DNA of 23,026 bases, from contig JADGJC010000404.1 in the NCBI GenBank assembly GCA_027596075.1, forward strand, positions 1 through 23,026. The letters run 5' to 3'. The stretch is from Rhizophlyctis rosea (taxonomy: Eukaryota > Chytridiomycota > Chytridiomycetes > Rhizophlyctidales > Rhizophlyctidaceae). Below, piece by piece: positions 1 through 8,849 of this stretch. A model generated the notes under the pieces. The model ran no database searches, had not been told where the DNA came from, and saw only the letters and a program-made list of their open reading frames with translations. Each line of letters opens with the position of its first letter. The stretch's first letter is position 1. A program made the position numbers and the translations under genes.

Positions 1-66
1 GTGGGCTGCCGCCGGGGGGGGGGCTGGGGGGGGGGCGGGGGGGGGCGGGGCGGCGGCCGGCCCGCG
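1..66. repeat. G/C homopolymer-rich window end
   Basis: Runs of 7 to 13 G broken by single C or T, followed by a CGGCC-rich stretch. No open frame here has protein character. The block lies beyond the 3' end of the exonuclease gene. It could be a real low-complexity tract or a place where an assembly stopped. The other window end is similarly G-rich. It has the run pattern expected of G-quadruplex-forming DNA on the plus strand. Confidence 0.7.
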
Positions 67-252
67 GCCCCGCCCAACCAACCAGACCTGGCTCGTAGGG
101 TTGTGGGATCGTGGACTTGAGGAAAGGAAGATGCCGCGACGTGACAGGCGGGGGGAGGGGAGAAAGCAGAAATGACGGCGACAAACCTGATACTTGGAGC
201 TTTACGCAGCATCCGTGGTTGTGCAACAAAGCCCTACCTACCTTTGACTGCA

Positions 253-1642
253 TTAGACCTCGAACCCGCCCCAGCGTTTGTTCATACTCGCATGGATGCA
301 TTGCTGAAGGATGGCATCGGCCTTCTGTGTCGATGTCGCTGCTTCAAGTCGTACATATATCGCCCGGAACACCATCTCAGTCGCCCAGGGGTCCAGCGAT
401 GCATATATGAGCCGTCCATACTTTTGTTCTCTCGCGTCCCATTTCTGGCCCTTCGGCGGCTCCGCGAGCGTAAAGTTCAAGAAGATTCGGCAAAGGTCGC
501 TCAATCCCGGACGTGAGCCGTGCGCGTTGTTTGCGAGTCGTTGTTGACCGGTGGCATTCCAGAAGGCGACAGCAAAATCCACAACGTCGAGGAATGCGTT
601 GCATTTGATGGAATGGTCCGGATGCGTTGTTGGGACGGAGTTGTCTATCCATGTTTGTATCGCCTTTACGTCCCCACAGCCATCCAAGACTAGTTTGATT
701 ATCCGCCTATCCTCCACTAGATCACGAAGTGTTGAGGGGATTCGAGACATGTTGGCTACATGGTGAATGCAGACTTTGTATTGCGTGCGCAAACTCCCAA
801 TCTGGATCAAAGCCGCCCTCTGATACCCGCCCCCGATGACTTGAAAATCAACGTCCAGGGATATGAACTCATACCGCGGGACTCGTGGCAAACCGGATGA
901 GTAGAAGGTTTCGCTGAGTGCTTGGGATTGGAAGTAGTTTGCGGTTACGGAAGTGTGGATGAAGGTGTTGGTGATGAAAGTGAGGAGGGGATCGATGGGT
1001 GGTGTGGGGATAGACAGAATGTCCAAGGAGATGACCTGTGACTGGTTGGTGGCGGTCGCGCAAGTGGATGAAACAATATTTGCATGAGCGGGTGGCGATA
1101 TGGGGTGGAGGAGGTTGGCGACTGAGGCGTGGGCGGCTGCGGGGACGGCGGGGTTTGCGTTTGCGTTGGGATTCGCGAGCGCTTGTGCTTGTGGTTGTGC
1201 TTGTGCTTGTGCTTGTGCTTGTGCTTGTGCTTGTGGTTGTGCTTGTGGTTGCGGTTGTGGTGGGTTTTGTGGGAGCGGGTGTGGGTTTTGGTGCGTGGCA
1301 GGATGTGTCGGTGTGTTGTTGGTTGTGTGCCGGCGCGTGTGCGGCACTCGTTCCTCCATTCCCTCCTGCACCATTCCCACCACCTCCCCCACCAACTCCC
1401 GTCCCCACCAAAGCTTGTCCACCGGCCCCTCCAGTCCCTGCAGCAGACCCAACACCTCCTCCCCACATCCCTCCTCCCACCCTCCCTCCCCCGCTCCCGC
1501 CCCCGAATAGCCATTGCTACAAAACCCCATTCCACCACCACCACACCCCCTGCCCCGCAACCCTCCACACCCGCCCGTCAAAGTACGGTACCCCATAACC
1601 TTCACCCATACCCCCAAAGCTCCAACTTTGTGGATGGCTCAT
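253..1642 (-). CDS. 3'-5' exonuclease-domain protein (DEDDy, WRN/RNase D-like)
   Basis: Predicted 3'-5' exonuclease of the DnaQ-like/RNase D superfamily, expected to trim RNA or DNA 3' ends using two metal ions. The C-terminal half carries all family motifs. In the unspliced frame (1617-253, 454 codons) Exo I is ISLDVDF (D255, D257), Exo II is DGCGDVKAI (D316) and Exo III is YASLDPWAT (Y405, D409), preceded by the usual LSDLCRIFL helix. Exo I reads D-x-D where the family normally has D-x-E, a conservative change that may affect activity. The N-terminal part is low complexity with a Gln-Ala repeat. A better start is the ATG at 1642 (MSHPQSWSFGG...). It joins the main frame through a proposed 52-nt intron (1568-1517, GTGGAG...TTTTGTAG), giving 445 aa; this intron is inferred. 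Ends in TAA. The family is clear, but the exact orthologue and the N-terminus are not. Confidence 0.85.
1181..1260 (-). repeat. hexanucleotide repeat coding for Gln-Ala
   Basis: About 13 copies of a 6-nt unit (GCTTGT on plus, ACAAGC on minus) with occasional G-for-C variants. Read in the exonuclease frame it gives alternating Gln and Ala with some Pro. The period of 6 keeps the frame through expansion and contraction, so length variation between strains is likely. It lies in a disordered linker N-terminal to the nuclease domain. Confidence 0.9.
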
Positions 1643-2280
1643 TGTAGTCAGTAGACTGCTGCGAGTTGGTTGTTGGAAGGAAGAATGTCGAGGGAGAAAG
1701 CGAAGTCGCGAGGCCAGTTCGTCTGGGCTTTGGACAACCCACAGATGGATCAGTGATCGCGTCAGCAATCCAAGCCACATTACACCGCCACCACCACCAG
1801 CGACGCAGATTCCGATTGCAGAAACAACCACGCAGTCATATTCAGAAAACTAAGTAAACTATCTTCTAGTACAAAGAAAAAAAGCAAAAACCAAACAAGA
1901 AAAAAGTTCTAAACGCGTTTGACTACACTAAACCTCCATTCACTTGCAAAAGTTAGTCCGTTGGATCCATACATCTGATACCAATGCTGCTAAAACCGGC
2001 AGAGTGACTACAAACGCCACGGAAATACGTCGCCGGAAAGAAGGAAGGTGGGACCACGTATTACGTAGATTCGGAAAAGGATGTTAGGAATAGGGGAGAG
2101 TTCGAGGAAAAAGGAGGGATGTTACTGATGCATTGGAAAATGTCTGTTATGATGGAAGGGTGATAGTGGATATTAGTGTTTATTTGATGACGAGCCTTCC
2201 GTCATGGGATCGAAGAAGTGCGGGAAATGAGCGTTGAACTTACATTATCAACTATGTCATGAATACGTAGCAGCTTGGTG
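1643..2280. other. intergenic region between two minus-strand genes
   Basis: Separates the 5' end of the exonuclease gene from the 3' end of the next gene. Around 1868-1905 it is A-rich on plus with repeated AAAAA blocks. I see no gene, RNA or convincing TATA element. It should contain the exonuclease promoter and the terminator of the upstream gene. Confidence 0.5.
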
Positions 2281-3954
2281 TTATACGTCAACTTTTGGCC
2301 TCTTGATGCTGGCGGACGAGTCGTCGTCCGTCTCGTCGTCCTCCTCTCCTTCGCGCTCCTTCCGCTTCCGTTGCTCCAACGACGATGACGACCCTGCACC
2401 CGTGATGTCCGCTCCGGTAACTTCTCTACCACTAACTAACGTCCCATCCGATCCAATACCGTCCACCCGCCGCTTCTTCTCACCGCCAAGTTCAATGTCG
2501 CCATCAATGCGCGTCCGCTTCCCATTAGACAAAGCTGGCACGTCATGGTTCGACTGCGACGGGCTGGTGCTTCCTTCTTCGTTTATCGCATCAACTGCTG
2601 ATTTGACGGCCTCAATGCCGGACGGCGTGGCGGGTACCGTGGCGGATGAGGATTGCGTGGGTGCTTCGTTGGTGAGGAGCGTGGGTTGGGGTGGCAGAGA
2701 AGTTGACGTGAGGACCAGCGGGAGAGGCGCGATGGCGGGGACGGGTGTGGAGGAGGTTGGCAGGGATGTTGTGGTGTGTGGGAGGAGAGCGGTGGGGAGG
2801 GGTGTTGTGGTGAGTATTGGAGTGGGGGTGGGGATGTGAAGGTTGAGAGGAATGAGGGTGGGGACGGAAGGAGCGGATGAAGATGTCGTGGCTGTGGTGG
2901 TAGGAATAGACGGAGTGGTTGCAGTCGCTATGGTGGTCATGGTCGTGGTCGTGGTCGTCGTTGCGGCGGTCGTGGTAGCTGTAGTCGTCGTGGTAGAAGC
3001 AACAGGCAGACCAAGAGCATCGATAAGTCGACGGTCTTGGTGTGGTGGTGGGCCCCCCTCATGTCCTAGTGGATCCTCGATGAGTCTGACACGGACCTGG
3101 AAAACAAATAGCATAGTGGTGAGCGAAGTAAGACAGGAAATATCTTATATCCTCCAGCGACTCAAAAAAAAAGGTGTCTGACAAATTGTCCTCGCTTTAC
3201 TCACATTGCTGATTCCATGAAACGTGCCTCTGAACGCCTGTGCCTCCGCCTCAGTGGCAAATTCCACATACCAGTTACTCCCGTCCTCCCTACGCCCTAT
3301 CCTATTGTTAGGTCGCGTCATCGCCTCGTCACCGGTTTTGGAGACTGCGACTGTTGTTGTGCCGCGCGTAACTAGTGAAACCAGGGTGACAGGGTCAGAT
3401 GACGCTGAAACCGTACACACAAACCCGACATCATTACGCGTTCCACCCAGGTACCCGAGTCTTCTCAATAAACAAGCTGAACAACCAAACAACAGACATC
3501 ATGGCATACCTGGGCGGGTTGTCTGACTCGGATTGAATGGCCCGCTGGGATCTTCGGGTGGCGGTTTGGGCGCCCCAGACTGGACTGCAATATGGGTGCC
3601 GTTGGGGTATTGAATGCGGCGCTGGGCAATGAGGCGAGCGGAGATGATAGGGTCTCCGAAGAGGACGCCCACGTTGCGGTGAAGGGGTGAGACCGCCTGC
3701 GTGGCTCGGTCTCGGTATCCTTGGAAGGCGCTCTGATCCCGCGGATCGAAGAGTTTCTTGATCCGCTTCTCTGAGTTATAAGACCATGGGACTTGTAACA
3801 ACTCAATCCACTGAAGTGGAACGCGAGAAGGGACGGTAAAGCGGCTTCCAGTGTTCGCGTTGTACGATGAGTTGAAGGAGCTCAAGTTCAAAGGTGCGGG
3901 GTTTGGGCCTCCCAGCCCCGTCCTATCAAATTGCTCTTGATCCCAGATAGTCAT
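2281..3954 (-). CDS. unknown three-exon protein with poly-Thr/Pro tail and basic nuclear-type motifs
   Basis: I do not recognise the family. Proposed exons on minus are 3954-3510, 3404-3205 and 3096-2281, giving 486 aa ending in TAA. Introns are GTATGC...TTTCAG (105 nt; an acceptor at 3477 would keep the frame but leave only 33 nt) and GTGAGT...TTTTCCAG (108 nt). Exon 1 (MTIWDQEQFDRTG...) looks folded, with QWIELLQVPW and EKRIKKLFDPRDQ. Exon 2 ends NWYVEFATEAEAQAFRGTFH, which resembles the last strand-helix of an RRM and continues across the splice as VRVRLIEDP. Exon 3 is disordered: a Thr run, Pro/Leu/Thr-rich sequence, then GEKKRRVDG, EQRKRKERE, an acidic patch and a C-terminal SIKRPKVDV, suggesting nuclear import. 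The start at 3954 was chosen because a TATA-like element lies about 60 nt upstream; an in-frame extension exists further up. Gene reality is well supported by the splicing, function is not. Confidence 0.7.
2918..3003 (-). repeat. trinucleotide-rich tract coding for poly-Thr
   Basis: On plus, degenerate GTG/GTC/GTA triplets; on minus these are ACN codons giving long Thr runs with a few Ala, Met and Ile. It sits just after the last structured segment of the neighbouring protein. Fungal Thr-rich stretches are often disordered or phosphorylated. Here it is followed by basic motifs rather than any secretion or GPI signal, so a cell-wall role is unlikely. Confidence 0.8.
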
Positions 3955-4012
3955 GCTCACAATGACAATGATGAAGAGCACCCTGAGCAAGTCGGCGCGA
4001 GCTGAGCGGGAG

Positions 4013-4022
4013 CCATATATAT
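4013..4022 (-). promoter_or_regulatory. TATA-like element for the 2281-3954 gene
   Basis: An alternating ATATATATAT tract, read on minus as ATATATATGG, about 60 nt upstream of the chosen start at 3954. That is within the usual fungal TATA-to-ATG range. The same tract lies inside an in-frame upstream extension, which argues against using the earlier ATGs. Based on position only. Confidence 0.4.
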
Positions 4023-5844
4023 ATTTCATTGATGAGGTGTTCCTCATTCTTGAAGACGAATCAACTGCTGCGATTTGGATGTTTGTGTTACGGCTTCCCA
4101 CGATCTTGAAGCAAAGCAGGGGTTCAAAGCAGGTGATTGTTGGTGGCACATGCCAGGAAAAAGGGAGAAGGGGGGAAAGTATTAGAGTTAGGGAGGGGCG
4201 CAAATTGATTTCCGAAGACCGGAGGTACGGCAAGGCTTTTTGCGAACCGTGCAAACTAGAAACAAAAGCACGGATGGGGGGCCGAGGAGGGACCCAGGAG
4301 AGAGGGCATGCTCAGCCTCGTGTCCTGGCCAGGTCTGTCTGTTGCATACCTTTGCATGTGATGTCATGGCTTGTCATGGGCCGGTGGCTGTCAGTAGCAG
4401 CAAGAGTTGTGGCGGCCAGTCAATTGCGGCCATTCCTGGCTGGCATGACGGATTACAATGCACCGGATGTTGCAAGTGGGAGGCATAGAAATGAGGGCAA
4501 GACAATGAGTGACTCGTCCACATGTTCTTGGTATAGTCGAGCAGTTCAGCAGATATCCATCCACACTGTTGGGAGGGGTGCAGTAGGGTGTCTGGGGGTG
4601 CTGGGAGTGGCAATGCTAGTCACCAACACCCCCACTTCCTTCGACTAACCAAATTGTGGATATGTTCATCTTACTTCCAACTATCCACGGGAAACTGGGT
4701 CGTAGTAGTCGAAGTGTCCACCTTCATAGTGTAGTCACCTTCCTATTGACATCATAATTGTGCTAACAGTGCAATTGCTGAAGGCCAATCGTGAGGAATA
4801 TGAAGGCACAGTCAAAGTGGCTTGCAATAACTGGGGAGGGACTTACTGTGCCACATATCTTACCTAATGGGATCCGATTGGGAGCCAACAAAGTGGAGTT
4901 CCATCCCTGGTCTAAACCCTGGCGTGTTGCTTGCTCTTCGTCCTTCTGCTCTTATCCCATCGGAAAGCCCGACGATTTACATGCAGTTGAGGAAAATCTG
5001 TGGAGGTAACATACTTAGACACGGAGTACATGTTGACGAAGCAATGAGGACTGGAACTCACCAGTGCGAGAGTGCAACGATGCCTTACAGACCTAAGCCG
5101 GAGAGCGTTTCTGAGAAGGGTCCATTGGCGCAGAGGTTCCTTTTCGCCCTTTATAACATATGTATATAATTTCGTAATATAGTTAGAATCTCCGTCATAA
5201 CAATCATACACGTGTTCCATGTGTCGCTTTCCTATCTGATTCTGGCTCATTGTCCATTGTAAATTGCAAACATAAGAGAGGGATCAGCTCGAGATGATAA
5301 CTTCAGCCATAGTCAAATGTCATGAATCTCCGCATCCGACTTCATGTCATCTTTTCCAGTTTTACAGCCACTACTGCGGGGGTATGGTGCGTCGGGTGAT
5401 GTGCACGCCCGCCGCGTGCAAAAAAGGATGTTCAGATGTAAGAGAACCATTCTGCAGGGAACTGGTATCCCATCCGTCCAGTTTGAGCGTCGTGTACACC
5501 TTTACTATGAATGTTTAAGGAAGCGTGGCTGATGGAATCTTCTCCACACTCCCTGATAAACATTTAGAGAGTATTGATCGATACAATGCCGACATGTATC
5601 ACCCAAGGTTTCCATAATCTCAATAATGGCTCTCGGAGGGAAAAGAAACCAAGGGAGTGGAGATGTAACATTCAGAAGGCAGTGGTTCCAATTGTTCCGT
5701 GATTGAGACCCTTCGCCGCGACGGATGTCCTGAACCTGTTTGGAACAGGTTAAGATGTTCCGGATCTGGTGTCCTGTTTGTCGCAAGCATCGAATTATTT
5801 ATGTAACATCTTCAAGTGCCTGTTCTGTCGGTGACGTACGTACT

Positions 5845-5864
5845 CTGAAAGTTTTCACTTTCAG
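5845..5864. repeat. perfect 8-bp inverted repeat with TTTC loop
   Basis: CTGAAAGT, loop TTTC, ACTTTCAG: a perfect stem of eight pairs. It follows a GTACGTAC palindrome a few bases upstream. No flanking gene makes it an obvious terminator, and it may be chance or a remnant of a small element end. Confidence 0.6.
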
Positions 5865-5955
5865 TATGACTGCAGACGGCTGGGTAAAAAGAGTACATTC
5901 GTGGCCATTCATGCTCAACAACGTCAAACAAGTTTGAGACTCGCATAGAGCATTT

Positions 5956-6255
5956 TCAGTGATCTTCCGACTGCATGGCTTTGACCCCATTTGGAGCGCT
6001 TGTGGGTTTGCATTCATTAGCCAGCGTTGTCATTGTGTGTTTGCATACATTCAAGAGAAGGACGAACTCCCAGCCGCTCCCGAACGCTCGCAGTTCGCAT
6101 CGCGCTTCTGATCGTTCTGAAATGTGTTCTTTTCCGCATTTTTCGCATTTGCCCTCATAAAACGTACTTTGGCACCTCCCAACACAGTATAGACGATGGG
6201 GAAATTCGCATTTTGTGAGTTGGAGGCAGGCAGCTTCCATATGGTGGCAAAGCAC
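5956..6255 (-). CDS. small Cys-rich open frame, possibly a zinc-binding fragment
   Basis: A 99-codon frame whose middle reads RLYCVGRCQSTFYEGKCEKC followed by GKEH. The C-x3-C, C-x2-C and H spacing could bind zinc, and the segment reads more like protein than the competing frames. There is no upstream promoter, matching splice site or neighbour to support it. It might be a decayed transposase or zinc-finger exon. I assign no function. Confidence 0.2.
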   Translation of the reverse strand: MLCHHMEAACLQLTKCEFPHRLYCVGRCQSTFYEGKCEKCGKEHISERSEARCELRAFGSGWEFVLLLNVCKHTMTTLANECKPTSAPNGVKAMQSEDH

Positions 6256-7346
6256 TCTATAAGCAAAAAAGTAAATCTGACTGATGCTTATATAGCCAAG
6301 ATCTGATGTGTCACATCATTGAAAGTGATTCCTCAAATGTCCGCTCTTGCAGTTTTCTTGCCAGACGTACGATCATGGCAAGGGTGGTGTTGGACCGAAG
6401 TATCATTTTTAATCAGCATATGTTTATTAATATGAAGAGGTACGCGTAATCAATTACAACGATTTTCACGTCTGGTAATCATACAAGCGCCAGCATGTTA
6501 TGTGGGTCCGCGATTAACTGTATACTTCCTTTTTCCCTTGTCTTGCTGGAATGCCGAACAGGTCAAAGGAAGCAGGACCGATATGAATCGACACGATGTA
6601 TTTCTGCAACTCACTCAATTGGAAAGACAGGCGAAATGTGTATGAATTCATTTGCATGGTGGTATAGATACCATCCGCTCAATCTCGGAAACGTGCACAC
6701 ATGATGGTACGAGGAATGCGCACACTAATGTTGGCGAGCAGACCGTCTCTGATGTGTTAGAGTTTTGGATCATACAATGCTACGATGGTTATTATTGAAT
6801 TGCACTTCTGCTCCCCACGCCAAGCCGGTGGGCTGATCAATGCATTTGACGAGGCGTGTGATATGAGCCCAGTCAGCAGATCGCTGGTCATCTCGCTTGT
6901 GTGACACAGGTCTGCCAATTGTTGTTAATGATGCAGGCCCGAGGTTGCAGCACGGTTGCTATTAGGAGCCAAAGAACGCTCTGGCAGAGAAAGAGGGAAA
7001 TCCGCCGTCACATCCTTTCAATATGTGCGCTGCGCCCAAGTGATTGATTCATTCTTTTTGAGTGCACCAAACAAGTGTGCAGTTCTAGTCTTGAACTGTG
7101 CTTTGCATTGGTTGGGGCATGTTCAACGGTTTCGGAATGAATCTATAAATTCTATATCTCGGAAACGTACATCTTCAAATAAAATTTTTCTAATTCATGT
7201 TCTGTCCATGGACTTTACATGTCCACTTTCTTCACTCTCGGTAACTGTTAGCAGACGGGAAAAAAGAAGAATCTCCAGACTTCACCCATCTAAGCTCAGC
7301 AAATGTGAACATAAATTGCGACTTGCTGAGCGCATTCGTTATGCGA

Positions 7347-8012
7347 CTATATCACAAATATCACCGAAATACACAACTTGACGCCATCGAGCAGTTGCGG
7401 ATTCAGGACACATTCCGCGCATCGCCATTGTGGAACCTTCATAGCACTCCAGGAGCTCAAGGGGCATGATCTGAAGGGCGAACCGGCCTCCGCTCCTGAA
7501 AATCGCGTTTTGGTTTGCAATGTATCTGACTTTGGATATGTTTGTTTTTGCACTTGGGGGGGGGGGGGGGTCGTGTTTTGATTGCGGACATCACTCACAA
7601 ACCAACATCTGTTCACACTCATTGCAGGAGTATTTGGTGCAAACCCCAAAGCATGTTCTGTCCCATGCAGCATTTTCCCATGCGTGGCTTTGCAAGGCAC
7701 CAGCCAGCCAGCCCAGACATAATGGAATGTAAACAAATCATGTTTGACAAGTGGGGCAGCAAGTTGTAATGACCCTCCGGGAAGGGGTACTACAGGGGGA
7801 AACAATTGGGTGTGCTGCAGGTGTGTAGAGAACCCGTGGACAGGGAATGATGACGAGGAGGGGAAGCAGCTGTAGTAGGTGGAATACTCAGCAATGTCGC
7901 GCCCAGGCCCTCCCACGTCAGATGCAGATGATGGCGGTGTTGAGGTGTTGAGGGCACAGTGACCTTCCAGATTGACGCGTCTCAGGGTCGTGGCGTTATA
8001 CAAGCCACACAA
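7347..8012 (-). CDS. hypothetical 221-residue open frame
   Basis: The longest single open frame of the middle block, with an ATG start at 8012. The N-terminal third is Ser/Thr/Pro-rich and the centre has FHYVWAGWLVPCKATHGKML. A 15-nt G run on plus is read here as prolines, and the last part has WRCAEC. No domain, signal peptide or membrane segment is evident. It faces away from the spliced relic starting near 8.28 kb. Codon use shows no bias like that of the confident genes. It could be an orphan gene or an accidental frame. Confidence 0.25.
   Translation of the reverse strand: MCGLYNATTLRRVNLEGHCALNTSTPPSSASDVGGPGRDIAEYSTYYSCFPSSSSFPVHGFSTHLQHTQLFPPVVPLPGGSLQLAAPLVKHDLFTFHYVWAGWLVPCKATHGKMLHGTEHALGFAPNTPAMSVNRCWFVSDVRNQNTTPPPPQVQKQTYPKSDTLQTKTRFSGAEAGSPFRSCPLSSWSAMKVPQWRCAECVLNPQLLDGVKLCISVIFVI
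7556..7570 (+). repeat. poly-G tract (15 nt)
   Basis: Uninterrupted run of 15 G preceded by GCACTT. A second run of 19 G occurs at 17733-17751. Both are length-unstable and error-prone in sequencing, so any frame crossing them is uncertain. Confidence 0.95.
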
Positions 8013-8280
8013 GCCTCACTTAATATCACCCGATTGGGAGATGTTCGTGTCACCAGATCCTCCATTCACCGAAAATCCCACTCCACATGATGACCCCCCC
8101 AAACTTGCTCTTTCCTTGTTCCACATCTTTTCCCCTCTCTTTCATTCCAATTCCCCATTTCACCACACTGCCACCCCTTGCAGCGCATGGTCGGGCACTC
8201 CTTGCAAGTCGTACGCATTCAAGCAGCTAGCCGGAAACTGGACACCCCTCTGAGTACTATTGCGAGGTGTCTGGGAGTAG

Positions 8281-8849
8281 GCCCAGGCTGCCGCTTCGGC
8301 GGGGGCGATCCGCGGGTTTGATCTTCGGAGAAAACCACAGAGGCTCTTCACCGGGCTGAAGGTCGTCATTTGGGTGAAGGTTGATGAGTGGAGCGAGCCT
8401 TGAGGTTCTGGTTGTGGGTCGGCGGCACGCAACGTTGATCGGCTTGGTAAGTTGGAGTGTTCCATTTCGTGGTGTCAATTCTCGCGTCCGGAACACTCAA
8501 TACTCACTCAACTTGTGTTTCTCACACTACAGAAGTCACCAAGCCGCACGTTCATATCACTACTGCTATACTAGGACGTTTCCAACAATCGTCGTCGGTG
8601 GAATTTTGGATACCCCTGGAGCTTCCTTGCGTAGACTTGTGGAGGAAACCTTCCAACCGTATCGTTCCTGCATGTCGTTTCTCCCCCTCCCCTTCCAACG
8701 TTCGTCTTAGGCACATACTAACTTCTGCTTTAGCGCGGCTTGACGCACTGCCACCTCCTCGTGGTAAGCCGTGGGCAAGGAAAGATCGTGAGAGTATCTT
8801 TCCTTGGCGAGGAGCGGTGCATCAGATACTTTTTTGTCATGTAATATAA
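8281..8849 (+). pseudogene. spliced gene relic with one in-frame TGA; possible BRCT-like segment
   Basis: Two plus-strand segments join in phase through a very good intron (8447-8532, GTAAGT...CTACAG, 86 nt). Segment 1 (8281-8446) reads GFDLRRKPQRLFTGLKVVI, then TGA at 8401-8403, then GSGCGSAARNVDRL. Segment 2 (8533-8849) begins EVTKPHVHITTAILGRFQ. The LFTGLKVVI...VTKPHVHI layout recalls a BRCT domain as in checkpoint proteins, but the glycine pair and Trp anchor are not clearly present, so this is a weak guess. The TGA could come from CGA by one C-to-T change. An upstream piece near 8.18-8.28 kb may be a further exon. A gene with a sequencing error is possible instead. Confidence 0.35.

Larger units (their letters stand above)
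3955..7346. other. gene-poor stretch with no assignable gene
   Basis: About 3.4 kb in which both strands carry many open frames of 60-140 codons, none with a domain I recognise and mostly without skewed codon use. Short pieces read plausibly (4.87-5.17 kb plus; 5.5-5.8 kb minus; 6.96-7.38 kb plus) but no start, splice and stop set joins them. Likely intergenic DNA plus eroded sequence. The Cys-rich frame at 5956-6255 and the hairpin at 5845-5864 are listed separately. Confidence 0.5.

Noticed and set aside
1038..1647. Several long plus-strand frames opposite the exonuclease N-terminus
   Set aside because: Pure low-complexity translations (Val-Leu, Cys-Ala or Leu-Cys repeats) produced by the hexanucleotide array; the minus frame leads into a real nuclease domain.
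7100..7140. LHWLGHVQRF on plus, resembling the C-terminal WLGHV-x-R motif of LINE proteins
   Set aside because: A single short match with unrelated flanks and no other LINE block within 1 kb.
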